Source of the DNA: JBMYRH01 sp049602155 | GTDB taxonomy: Bacteria; Myxococcota_A; UBA9042; PHBI01; JBMYRH01 | Direction of reading: 5' to 3' | Assembly (NCBI GenBank): GCA_049602155.1 | Contig: JBMYRH010000021.1 | Coordinates: 20,045-84,044 of the forward strand | DNA length: 64,000 bases | Shown here: in pieces, positions 15,541 through 23,708 of the stretch | How the letters are laid out: each line of letters opens with the position of its first letter | Numbering within the stretch: the first letter of the stretch is position 1 | Position numbers and translations under genes: made by a program | The notes under the pieces: generated by a model | What the model was told of the DNA's origin: nothing | Databases searched by the model: none | What the model saw: the letters and a program-made list of their open reading frames with translations, nothing else

Positions 15541-17967
15541 ATGACCGTCATGAGCCCAATGATGAGAGTCGTCGACCACGTGCTCAACCATCGCTGGTGG
15601 GTTTTGTTCGGTATCGGCTGTGTCACAGCGCTTGCCATGGCGAGCCTGAGTCGCGCTCAAATCGGCACTTCGATGGGCGAACTCTTCTTCGGTGATTCAC
15701 CGGACTACCTGACGTACCTCGAGCGCAGTGAAGTGTTCGCCAGCGATGAGGTCGTGGTCATCGGGATCGAGGGAGTAGACCCTCTCTCCACGGAGACGTT
15801 GGACCGCCTTGATGCTCTGACGGCTGAGATCTGGTCGCTGTCTCGCGGGGGAGGAGGGGGCGCCAGCGATGAAGATGGCTTCGATTTTGAAGATGACGAG
15901 GCACCTGAGGTCAGCGCTACGGAGGTCGTCGAGGACTCGGCCACCCCACGCATTCGCCACATCCTGAGCGTGCTCAACGCACAAGAGATGCGTGGAAAAG
16001 ACGGCAACCTGGAGGTGCAGAACTTCGTGGAGGAGGCGCGCGAGGATCAAGCCAACCGCGCGGACCTCCTCGAACGCTTAGTGGCTGAGCGCAGGTGGGG
16101 TGGAGTCGTCGTCTCCAAAGACGGTCGAAGCATCGCGCTCGTCGTAGAGCTGCAGCCCGAGTCCTCTCGACAAGGGGAGCAAGACGCCGTCTTTGTGGAG
16201 GCGTTGATGGAGCGCGTGGAGCAGGCGGGCTTCACTCCGAGTCAGCTCCACGGCTCTGGGATGCCGGTCGTGATGGTGGAGGTGCTGCGCCTGAGTGAGC
16301 AGAACCTCATGAAGCTCACGCCGTTTACTGGGATCTTGATGCTCCTCATCGTGTTCCTTCTCTTTCGGCAGGTGCTCCCGGCGTTCATCTCGTTTGTGGT
16401 CTGTAGCCTCGGCGTGACCTGGACCATGGGGTTCTCGGTCCTCTTGAACCCCTCTATCAGCATCATGCACAGCATCGCCCCTGTCGTGATCTTGATCGTG
16501 GGCTCGTCGGATGTGATCCACCTCTACAGTGCCTACCTCATCGAGCTCGAGCAGGGGCGCGATAAGCGGGACGCCATCGTCCACGCCTGCGGCGATGTCG
16601 GGACCGCATGCCTCTACACCTCCATCACGACCTTGATCGGGTTCATCGGGATGTCATTTGTGCCGACGCCGGTCTTCCGACAGCTCGGTATCATCCTCGG
16701 CGCAGGGGTGGCGTTTACCCTCTGCATCGCGGTCTTCTTAGTGCCCGTGCTCCAGTCGTTACTGCCGCAACCCCGAGCGTGGCGTGTGGGCGCGACCTCA
16801 GTCATTCATCGTGCCTTTGATCGCAGCTTCTCTTGGATGGCGCGGCTTGCAGAGCATCGGCCCGGGGGGATCGTCGCCGCGTTTGCGTTTGCGTTGATCG
16901 TGGCGGTCTATGGGCTCACTCAGCTCCACATTGAGACTCGGATGGTTGAGCGTCTGGCCGAGGACAACCGGGTCTCGCAAGACCAGCAGTGGTTCCGCGA
17001 CAACTTCAGCTCGGTCAACATGCTCCAACTCCACGTCGATACCGGTGAGGCGGGCGGCTTGTTGGCGCCGGAGGTGATCGAGGGGTTGGCGAAGCTCACC
17101 GCGGAGCTTGAAGCGGAGCCGGAGGTCGACACCGTAGATTCTCTGGTGGACTTGCATGAGCTCGTGCACGAGCAGCTCAGGCCAGAAGGGGATGACTCGC
17201 TGCGACCGGCGACACGAGAGGCTTATGCCCAGTACACGCTCCTCTATGAGATGGGCGGCGGTGAGGGGCTTGATCGCCTGATGGACTTCGATCGCCAGAG
17301 CACCATGATGATGGTTCGGCTGAAGAGCGAAGCGGTCCGCGCGGGGGCCGAGTTGGGTGACAAAGCAGCGACCCGTGCCGCTGAGATCTTCGGGCCGAAA
17401 GCCACCGTCTCTCCCACGGGGGCGCTGTACCTCGTCGGCGGTTGGCTTGATGAGCTGCTCGCGGGTCAGCGGCGTGGGCTCATCTTCACGTTCCTCCTCG
17501 TGGGGCTATTGATGTGCATCAGCCTTCGCTCCGTGCGCGCCGGGCTCTGGTCGATGTTGCCGAACATGCTGCCTCTGCTGATGCTTGGGGGCACGGTGGG
17601 GTTGCTGCAGGACGAAACGGACTCCGACACTCTGATCATGGCGATGCTGGCGATCGGCATCGGGGTCGATGACACCATCCACTTCCTGATGCGTTATCGT
17701 ATCGAGGTGCAGCGCGGCTTGAGTCGCTTTGATGCCATTAAGGCGACCTTTGACTTTGCAGGTCGTGGGATCGTGATGACCACGGTCGTCTTGACGATTG
17801 GCTTCATCCCGCTCGCGTTCACCGACTATTACTCCACGATGATTATGGGGACGATGCTCCCATACACGCTCTTTATGGCGGTCTTCGCGGACCTCCTCCT
17901 CGTACCCGCACTCGCGCGGCTTGGGGTCTTCCGTTTCTCGATCCCGCAAGAGCAAATCGCGGGCTAA
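15541..17967 (+). CDS. RND-superfamily permease, MMPL/HAE3 (Patched-like)
   Basis: An 808-aa inner-membrane protein with two internally similar halves. Each half has a transmembrane helix, a large periplasmic loop and five further helices. The first half carries VGSSDVIHLYSAYLIE and the second GIGVDDTIHFLMRYRIE; these are the paired acidic helix-4 motifs that carry protons in MMPL/HAE3 transporters. The first periplasmic loop holds an acidic low-complexity stretch (about residues 107-130, Gly/Asp/Glu). No membrane-fusion or TolC partner is nearby. Such stand-alone proteins often move lipids or hopanoids, but the substrate cannot be read from sequence. Start uncertain: ATG 15541 is used; a TTG at 15532 and ATGs just downstream are possible. 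Confidence 0.85.
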   Translation: MTVMSPMMRVVDHVLNHRWWVLFGIGCVTALAMASLSRAQIGTSMGELFFGDSPDYLTYLERSEVFASDEVVVIGIEGVDPLSTETLDRLDALTAEIWSLSRGGGGGASDEDGFDFEDDEAPEVSATEVVEDSATPRIRHILSVLNAQEMRGKDGNLEVQNFVEEAREDQANRADLLERLVAERRWGGVVVSKDGRSIALVVELQPESSRQGEQDAVFVEALMERVEQAGFTPSQLHGSGMPVVMVEVLRLSEQNLMKLTPFTGILMLLIVFLLFRQVLPAFISFVVCSLGVTWTMGFSVLLNPSISIMHSIAPVVILIVGSSDVIHLYSAYLIELEQGRDKRDAIVHACGDVGTACLYTSITTLIGFIGMSFVPTPVFRQLGIILGAGVAFTLCIAVFLVPVLQSLLPQPRAWRVGATSVIHRAFDRSFSWMARLAEHRPGGIVAAFAFALIVAVYGLTQLHIETRMVERLAEDNRVSQDQQWFRDNFSSVNMLQLHVDTGEAGGLLAPEVIEGLAKLTAELEAEPEVDTVDSLVDLHELVHEQLRPEGDDSLRPATREAYAQYTLLYEMGGGEGLDRLMDFDRQSTMMMVRLKSEAVRAGAELGDKAATRAAEIFGPKATVSPTGALYLVGGWLDELLAGQRRGLIFTFLLVGLLMCISLRSVRAGLWSMLPNMLPLLMLGGTVGLLQDETDSDTLIMAMLAIGIGVDDTIHFLMRYRIEVQRGLSRFDAIKATFDFAGRGIVMTTVVLTIGFIPLAFTDYYSTMIMGTMLPYTLFMAVFADLLLVPALARLGVFRFSIPQEQIAG

Positions 17968-18078
17968 AGCGTGCGGTGACCTACAAGCATTCGTCCGGGC
18001 CTCGACCGTGTTATGCTGGTCCTGTGAACCGTGGTCTCCCGCGCCGTCTGATGCGTGGTGACTCCTTTCGGAGGTGTG

Positions 18079-19869
18079 GTGGCAGAAGAGGCACAGGCAG
18101 AGGGAACCGACAACGCAGAGGCGGCTGAGGCCGCCGCTGAGTCGGGCTCGAAGCGGCGCTTCGGAGGCCTCATAAAACGCTTGCTCGTGGGGGTAGGGCT
18201 GCTTGTGTTTTACGCAGCATTAGCCGCCGGCTCCACGTGGCCCCTCGCGCTTGATTTGGGGGCGGTCTTGCCGCTGGGGACCTACGAAGACGCGACCGTG
18301 CCCTACATGATGGCGTGGGGACTTTGGTGGACGTCCGAGGCGCTCGCAGCGGGTGGTCTGGGGCTCTTTGATGCGCCGATCTTCTTCCCGATGGAGAACG
18401 CCTTTGCGCTCTCCGAGTTCAGCCCCTTCATGGGGGTCGTCATGACGCCGCTCTTCTCCTTGGGCCTCTCTCCCGCGTTCGCTCATAACGCCGCGCTCTT
18501 GCTCGCCCTGACGCTCAACGGCGTGGCGGCCTACGGGCTGCTCCGGAGCTTTCGACTCCACTGGCTCTCAGCCGTCGCAGGCGGCGCGATGATGGTCATG
18601 TTGCCGGCCGTTCACCAGGAGATGGGGACGCTCAATTTCGTGCCTCTCTTCGGCATCCTCTGGACCTTTGGGGCGATGTGTCGCTTCTCGAGGGCGCCCT
18701 CCTGGAAGACCGGCCTCCTCGTGGCGCTGTGCTACGCGATCACCTTCTTGTTGTGCATGCAATATGCGCTCTTCTTAGCGATGACGGCGCTCCCAGCCTC
18801 CTTGATGTTGTTCCGTTTACGGCACCTGAAGCCGAGAGGCCTAGTTGGGCTCGTGACGTTACTCTTCGCCGTCGCGCTCTTCGTAGGGCCGCTCGCATAC
18901 ATTCACGGCAGCACGCTGTCGGAAGAGGGCTTGCTGCAGGGCCCGAACATCACCAAGCAGGGGGCAGCTTCCGCGCTGTCATGGCTGACGGTGCCGTGGC
19001 GCCAGTTCGTCATGGCGGCGGGTGTGGAGGTCGCCGCTGAGCCTGGGAATCAGGCGCTCTTCCCTGGGCTCTTCAAGGTGCTCTTCGCCTGTATCGGCAT
19101 CTTCTATGGTCTGCGTCGCACGCATCTGCGCCGCTTTACGCTCTTTGTCGTTTTGGTCGCCGCCTTGGGGGTCTTTTGGTCCATCGCGGCCACGGTGTTC
19201 GCCGGTGCCGGGGGGCTCTACGAGCAGTTGCAGGGTGCGATCCCTGGTCTGAGCTTTGTCGCGAGCACGTGGCGTGTCGGTATTTTAACTCAGGTAGGGT
19301 TGGTCATCCTGGCCGCGCTCGGGTTGCAGCGTGCGCTGCGCGTCCGGCTCCTAGTGCACCGTCCTGGACACAGTGAGCCGTCGCCGCTTCGCGGGTTACC
19401 GATTGTCATCATCTTTGCGCTGGTCGCCACTGCAGAGATGTTCCCAGGGCTTCAGCGCGTCGAGGAGACGCCGAGCCACGCCTCCTGGGCGCCTGTCGGC
19501 GAGTGGGTGAAGGAGAACATCCCGGAGGGAGAGGCGGTCGCATTCGCTCCGGTCCCAGGGAACCGGGATCGTGCCGAGTACGAAGAGATCGCCAGGTGGA
19601 TGTATCTTCAGCCGGTCATTGATAGGCCGATGGTGAACGGATACGCGCTCCATGAACCGCGCTCTCACGCGGCGTTCGTCGAGGCGATGCGCTCATTCCC
19701 CAGCACGGCGGCGAACGAGGCCCTCGACACCAGCGGCGCCCGCTGGCTCATCACGACCTCACCGATCTTGAAGTCGCGCATCGTCGAGGAGGGCCCCAAG
19801 ACCGGCTGGGCCCGCATGTACACGAACGACGACCTCGGGGTCGTCGTTCATGAGCGAGTGACGCGCTAG
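18079..19869 (+). CDS. Polytopic membrane protein, GT-C glycosyltransferase-like
   Basis: About 596 aa with some 11-12 predicted transmembrane helices and a soluble C-terminal domain. The GTG at 18079 is favoured by GGAGG at 18070-18074; in-frame GTGs at 18055 and 18076 are alternatives. The N-terminal cytosolic tail is Glu/Ala-rich. The first periplasmic loop after helix 1 has an acidic pair (GTYEDATVPYMMAWGLWW), as in GT-C enzymes where the catalytic Asp sits there. The general plan resembles YfhO/PMT-like membrane proteins that use lipid-linked sugars. The last 120 residues (APVGEWVKENIPEGEAVAF to the end) match the soluble domain of such proteins. The reaction and acceptor are unknown. 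Confidence 0.65.
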   Translation: MAEEAQAEGTDNAEAAEAAAESGSKRRFGGLIKRLLVGVGLLVFYAALAAGSTWPLALDLGAVLPLGTYEDATVPYMMAWGLWWTSEALAAGGLGLFDAPIFFPMENAFALSEFSPFMGVVMTPLFSLGLSPAFAHNAALLLALTLNGVAAYGLLRSFRLHWLSAVAGGAMMVMLPAVHQEMGTLNFVPLFGILWTFGAMCRFSRAPSWKTGLLVALCYAITFLLCMQYALFLAMTALPASLMLFRLRHLKPRGLVGLVTLLFAVALFVGPLAYIHGSTLSEEGLLQGPNITKQGAASALSWLTVPWRQFVMAAGVEVAAEPGNQALFPGLFKVLFACIGIFYGLRRTHLRRFTLFVVLVAALGVFWSIAATVFAGAGGLYEQLQGAIPGLSFVASTWRVGILTQVGLVILAALGLQRALRVRLLVHRPGHSEPSPLRGLPIVIIFALVATAEMFPGLQRVEETPSHASWAPVGEWVKENIPEGEAVAFAPVPGNRDRAEYEEIARWMYLQPVIDRPMVNGYALHEPRSHAAFVEAMRSFPSTAANEALDTSGARWLITTSPILKSRIVEEGPKTGWARMYTNDDLGVVVHERVTR

Positions 19870-19882
19870 ACCGCCTCAAGGG

Positions 19883-20953
19883 TTAGCCGCACTGAAGCAC
19901 TCGCCAGGAGGCGCGTGAGGGGAGACCATGACAGGCGTGGATCTCCCGCCGCTCGGGAGCGATGACGACCGCGCCATTGGTGCTGATGCCGTTCGTATCG
20001 TCTCGACAGATGGCGTTGTCGCCGCCTTCTTCGTCCGCCAAGGCCGCCTTGACCGAGTCCAGATCGTGCGCTCCAGCGCCGTCCTCCAAGAGCCCTTGGA
20101 GGCGCGTTGTGCGGTACGCTGATGATGCGCTCGGGGGGCGAGGTTCGCGGGCGATGTGGGCGTCGACGAGGCAGTGATTGCAGTGGACGTAGACGCCTTG
20201 TGAGATGGCGTCCTGTTGGACCGTCGTCGCCGTACACTCGATGGCGCTTGCCTGCCCTTCACCATCAGCGACCCAGTAGAAGTGGGCTCCAGCTCGCGGC
20301 GCGTCGGCGATGGCGCGCGTGGCGTCCGGAAGCCCATGCTGATGAAGCGCCTTATGTATGATGGACAGGTACATGACCCCAGGGCGTGCGTCCGGGGTGC
20401 GGACGTTGGTGGTGCCGACCGAGACGCCATGCTCATTCATGCCGATGAGCGAGAGGCAGCCGACGGTGGTCAGCGTCCAGGTCTGTGGTCCGTTGGTGGG
20501 GGTGCGATGAACCCCGACCACGAAGGGCATGTTGTCCGTCGCGAGGTCCCAGGTCTGACCGACGAGGACCCCTCCGTCTTTGCTCGCGTCACCCTGAACG
20601 ATGAAGGAGGAGCAGCCTCCAAAGGCTTCGAAGTCCCCGTGCCAAGACAAGACGTCCCGGAAGTCTGTCAGCCCATTGAGCGCCAAGATCTGCTCCGGGC
20701 TCATGTTGGCACCCCGCGCGATGCCGCAGAGCTCTGCCCAACCCTCTGGGTGGTAGTCTCGCGTCAGCTCCTCAGAGCGACGAGACGCCGTCAAGAGTTC
20801 AGCCTCGCTGACCGCCCTCCCTCCCCAATCCAGGGCTTGCGCGATCGCGTTCTGAAGCCTGATCTCGTAGAACCGCCGGATGTCGTCGCGGCAGGTCTCG
20901 CCGAACGCCTCTCCGATGGCCTCATGTGTACCGCTGAAGGTCAAAATATCCAT
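19883..20953 (-). CDS. C45-family Ntn-hydrolase / acyltransferase-like
   Basis: A 356-aa protein of the peptidase C45 (isopenicillin N acyltransferase-like) family. These enzymes cleave themselves before a Cys, which becomes the N-terminal nucleophile. Here the site is Gly113-Cys114 in FEAFGGCSSFIVQ. Further family features are the N-terminal helical part with EAFGETCRDDIRRF, GGVLVGQTWDL after the nucleophile, GCLSLIGMNEHGVSVGTTN, and the C-terminal DNAICR-like segment. No signal peptide, so it is likely cytosolic. Hydrolysis or transfer of an amide-linked acyl group is expected; the substrate is unknown. Divergent from cysD. Confidence 0.82.
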   Translation of the reverse strand: MDILTFSGTHEAIGEAFGETCRDDIRRFYEIRLQNAIAQALDWGGRAVSEAELLTASRRSEELTRDYHPEGWAELCGIARGANMSPEQILALNGLTDFRDVLSWHGDFEAFGGCSSFIVQGDASKDGGVLVGQTWDLATDNMPFVVGVHRTPTNGPQTWTLTTVGCLSLIGMNEHGVSVGTTNVRTPDARPGVMYLSIIHKALHQHGLPDATRAIADAPRAGAHFYWVADGEGQASAIECTATTVQQDAISQGVYVHCNHCLVDAHIAREPRPPSASSAYRTTRLQGLLEDGAGAHDLDSVKAALADEEGGDNAICRDDTNGISTNGAVVIAPERREIHACHGLPSRASWRVLQCG

Positions 20954-21010
20954 AGGGGGATCGTTTCAGATGGTGAGGCTCTGCGCAACCGTCCTCGATG
21001 CTGGTCTCTC

Positions 21011-21039
21011 TTGCGGAAGGGGCCTACCTCGCCTATAGA
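21011..21039 (+). promoter_or_regulatory. Candidate sigma70-type promoter for cysDN
   Basis: TTGCGG at 21011-21016 and TATAGA at 21034-21039 are 17 bp apart, close to the -35/-10 consensus (3/6 and 4/6 matches). Transcription would begin near 21046. This leaves a 26-nt leader to the GTG at 21072 and supports that start over the GTG at 21048. Confidence 0.45.
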
Positions 21040-21071
21040 AGGTCATCGTGTGCCGTTCGCTGGGAGACGCC

Positions 21072-21992
21072 GTGACGAAAGGCTTGGACCAAAAGACCTT
21101 GACCCACCTGCAGACCCTTGAGGCTGAGGCGATTCATATTATTCGAGAGGTGGCTGCCGAGTTTGATAACCCGGTGATGCTCTACTCGATTGGGAAGGAC
21201 TCGTCGGTGATGCTGCGCCTCGCCATGAAGGCCTTCGCACCGGGGCCACTGCCGTTCCCGCTGTTGCACGTGGATACGACCTACAAATTCCGCGAGATGG
21301 TCGCGTTTCGCGACTCCTTCTGTGCCGAGCATGGCCTCGATCTGAGGGTCCACGTGAACCAGGAGGCCGTGAAGGCCGGCATCAGCCCCTTCACTCACGG
21401 GTCCAGCAAGTACACGACCGCGTACAAAACCGAGGGGCTGCTTCAGGCGCTCGATGAGGGGGGCTACGATGCAGCCTTTGGCGGCGCCCGTCGTGACGAA
21501 GAGAAGAGTCGGGCCAAGGAGCGTATCTACTCCTTCAGAGACCGCTTTCATCAGTGGGATCCGAAGAGTCAGCGCCCCGAGCTTTGGAACCTCTACAACG
21601 CGAAGGTGAACCAAGGGGAGTCGATTCGGGTGTTCCCGCTGAGCAACTGGACCGAGCTCGACATCTGGCTCTACATCTGGCTCGAGAGCATCCCCATTGT
21701 CCCGCTCTACTACGGCGCAGAGCGCCCCTGCGTACGCCGCCAAGATCAGTGGATCATGGTCGACGACGACAGGCTTCCGCTGCACGAGGGAGAGGAGCCC
21801 ACCATGCTGATGTGTCGCTTCAGGACCCTCGGCTGCTACCCACTGACGGCGGCAGAGGAGTCCGACGCGGCGACGCTCCCGGACATCATCCGAGAGATGC
21901 TCCAAGCGCGGCATAGTGAGCGTCGAGGGCGGCTTATCGACTTCGATGAAGACGCTTCCATGGAGAAGAAGAAGCGAGAGGGGTATTTCTAG
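21072..21992 (+). CDS. cysD: Sulfate adenylyltransferase subunit 2
   Basis: Small subunit of ATP sulfurylase, the first step of assimilatory sulfate activation (sulfate + ATP to APS). 306 aa from the GTG at 21072, which has GGGAG upstream. An N-type ATP pyrophosphatase: P-loop NPVMLYSIGKDSSVMLRLAM, then FPLLHVDTTYKFREM, FGGARRDEEKSRAKERI and FPLSNWTELDIWLYI, all hallmarks of CysD. The C-terminal CysD motif TLGCYPLT is present, and the protein ends RLIDFDEDASMEKKKREGYF, as usual for the family. The cysN start codon follows its stop with no gap, so the two are co-translated. Confidence 0.96.
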   Translation: MTKGLDQKTLTHLQTLEAEAIHIIREVAAEFDNPVMLYSIGKDSSVMLRLAMKAFAPGPLPFPLLHVDTTYKFREMVAFRDSFCAEHGLDLRVHVNQEAVKAGISPFTHGSSKYTTAYKTEGLLQALDEGGYDAAFGGARRDEEKSRAKERIYSFRDRFHQWDPKSQRPELWNLYNAKVNQGESIRVFPLSNWTELDIWLYIWLESIPIVPLYYGAERPCVRRQDQWIMVDDDRLPLHEGEEPTMLMCRFRTLGCYPLTAAEESDAATLPDIIREMLQARHSERRGRLIDFDEDASMEKKKREGYF

Positions 21993-23708
21993 ATGAGCGT
22001 CGCAATCGATGACATCGAGGACTACCTCGAGAAACACCAGAACAAGCAACTCCTGCGCTTCGTCGCCGTGGGCTCTGTCGATGACGGTAAGTCGACGCTG
22101 ATTGGACGACTGCTTCATGACACCCAGGGTGTGTATGAAGACCAACTGGACGACGCGCGCCGGAACGCAAAGCCCGGACGTGAGATCGACTTTGCGCTCA
22201 TCACCGACGGCCTCGCTGCGGAGCGTGAGCAAGGCATCACGATCGATGTCGCCTACCGCTACTTCACCACAGCCCGACGCAAGTTCATCATCGCGGACAC
22301 ACCAGGGCACGTGCAGTACACCCGCAACATGGCGACCGGCGCGTCGACCGCCGATGTCTGCGTGATGCTGATCGACGCCCGCTTAGGGGTGCTTCAGCAG
22401 AGTCGCCGGCACGCGTACATCGCGTCGCTGCTGGGGATCCCTCAGCTCTTGGTCTGCATTAACAAGATGGACCTCGTCGACTTTGATGAGGCCCGCTACG
22501 AGGAGCTGAAGGCGGACTTCCAGAAGGTCGTCGATGGCCTTCACTTCTCAGGGGTGACTTTTCTGCCCGTCAGCGCCTTGGATGGAGACAACGTCGTCGC
22601 CTCCAGTGAGCGCACCCCGTGGTACAGCGGGCCCTCGCTGCTGGAGCACCTTGAGACGGTTGATATTCGGCAAGACCGAAGCCTTGAAGCCTTCCGCTTG
22701 CCCATTCAGTACGTCATTCGTCCGAATCAAAACTACCGCGGTTTCGCGGGTCAGATCGCGAGCGGCTGCATCTCCGTGGGCGACGAGGTCGCCATCTTGC
22801 CATTGGGGACGACGACGACCGTCGAGGCCATTGAGGTCGCTGGCGCTGAGGCTGAGGCCGCCTTCGCGCCGATGTCGGTGACCTTGCGGCTCGCAGAAGA
22901 GGTCGATGTCAGCCGTGGCTCCATGATTGTGCGCGTCGATGAGTCGCCGAGCATGGAGAGGACCTTTGACGCACACATGGTCTGGATGGGTGAGCGCCCG
23001 CTGGACGCGGGAAAGAGTTACCTGCTGAAGCACACCACGCGCTACGTGCGTGCCGGGCTGCATGAGGTCAGCTGGAAGCTCGATATGGACACCCTTGAGG
23101 AGACCCCAGCGTCTGGGCTTGAGCTCAACGATATCGGTCGGGTGACCGTGACGGCCCACCAGCCCCTCTACTTCGATCCCTACCAAGAGAACCGAGGTCT
23201 AGGTGCCTTCGTGGTCGTTGATTCGCTCACGAACGGGACGGTCGCCGCGGGCATGATCATTGGCCCGTCTGAGAGCCACGCGCTGTGCTCGGGGGAGCGC
23301 ACCGGGGTCAGCGCTCGCGAGCGCGCGGAGCGCTTGGGTCAAACGGCAGCGTCGGTCTGCTTCGTCGGTGGGGAGGGTGACGAGACGTTACTTTACGCGC
23401 TGGAGCGGGAGCTCTTCGACTTAGGCTACCTGCCTTATGTGATGGTCCCCTTTGATACGCATGGCATCGCAGCGTGTCACGCTGCTGGCCTCGTGACATT
23501 GAGCGTCGCGACGGACAAGGGCCTCGATGCGTTGCGCTCTGAGCTCTCGCTCGACGCGACAATCATCGTCGCGCGCCACGGTGGCGAGACGCGTGGTGAT
23601 GATGACGTGATGCTCAGTGGTTCGACAGGTGAGCAGGTCGCGCAGCTCGTGGCTGTCATGAAGGGGCGCGGTGTGCTCTCCGATTTGGACGCGGCTGCGG
23701 GCTCTTAA
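21993..23708 (+). CDS. cysN: Sulfate adenylyltransferase subunit 1 with degenerate APS-kinase tail
   Basis: The GTPase subunit that drives APS formation by CysD. 571 aa; the ATG follows the cysD stop directly. GTPase motifs are GSVDDGKSTLIGRL (G1), DTPGHVQYTRNM (G3) and NKMD (G4), followed by two beta-barrel domains to about residue 430. The tail (about 440-571) aligns by eye with the CysC APS kinase of CysNC fusions, from SARERAERLGQTAASVCFVG onward. The expected P-loop GLSGxGKST is replaced by GGEGDETLL (about 459-467), and the DGDN-type motif is missing. The tail is therefore probably not a kinase; APS may be processed by an enzyme elsewhere. Its stop overlaps the stop of the convergent Sec-containing lipoprotein gene at TTAA. 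Confidence 0.93.
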   Translation: MSVAIDDIEDYLEKHQNKQLLRFVAVGSVDDGKSTLIGRLLHDTQGVYEDQLDDARRNAKPGREIDFALITDGLAAEREQGITIDVAYRYFTTARRKFIIADTPGHVQYTRNMATGASTADVCVMLIDARLGVLQQSRRHAYIASLLGIPQLLVCINKMDLVDFDEARYEELKADFQKVVDGLHFSGVTFLPVSALDGDNVVASSERTPWYSGPSLLEHLETVDIRQDRSLEAFRLPIQYVIRPNQNYRGFAGQIASGCISVGDEVAILPLGTTTTVEAIEVAGAEAEAAFAPMSVTLRLAEEVDVSRGSMIVRVDESPSMERTFDAHMVWMGERPLDAGKSYLLKHTTRYVRAGLHEVSWKLDMDTLEETPASGLELNDIGRVTVTAHQPLYFDPYQENRGLGAFVVVDSLTNGTVAAGMIIGPSESHALCSGERTGVSARERAERLGQTAASVCFVGGEGDETLLYALERELFDLGYLPYVMVPFDTHGIAACHAAGLVTLSVATDKGLDALRSELSLDATIIVARHGGETRGDDDVMLSGSTGEQVAQLVAVMKGRGVLSDLDAAAGS

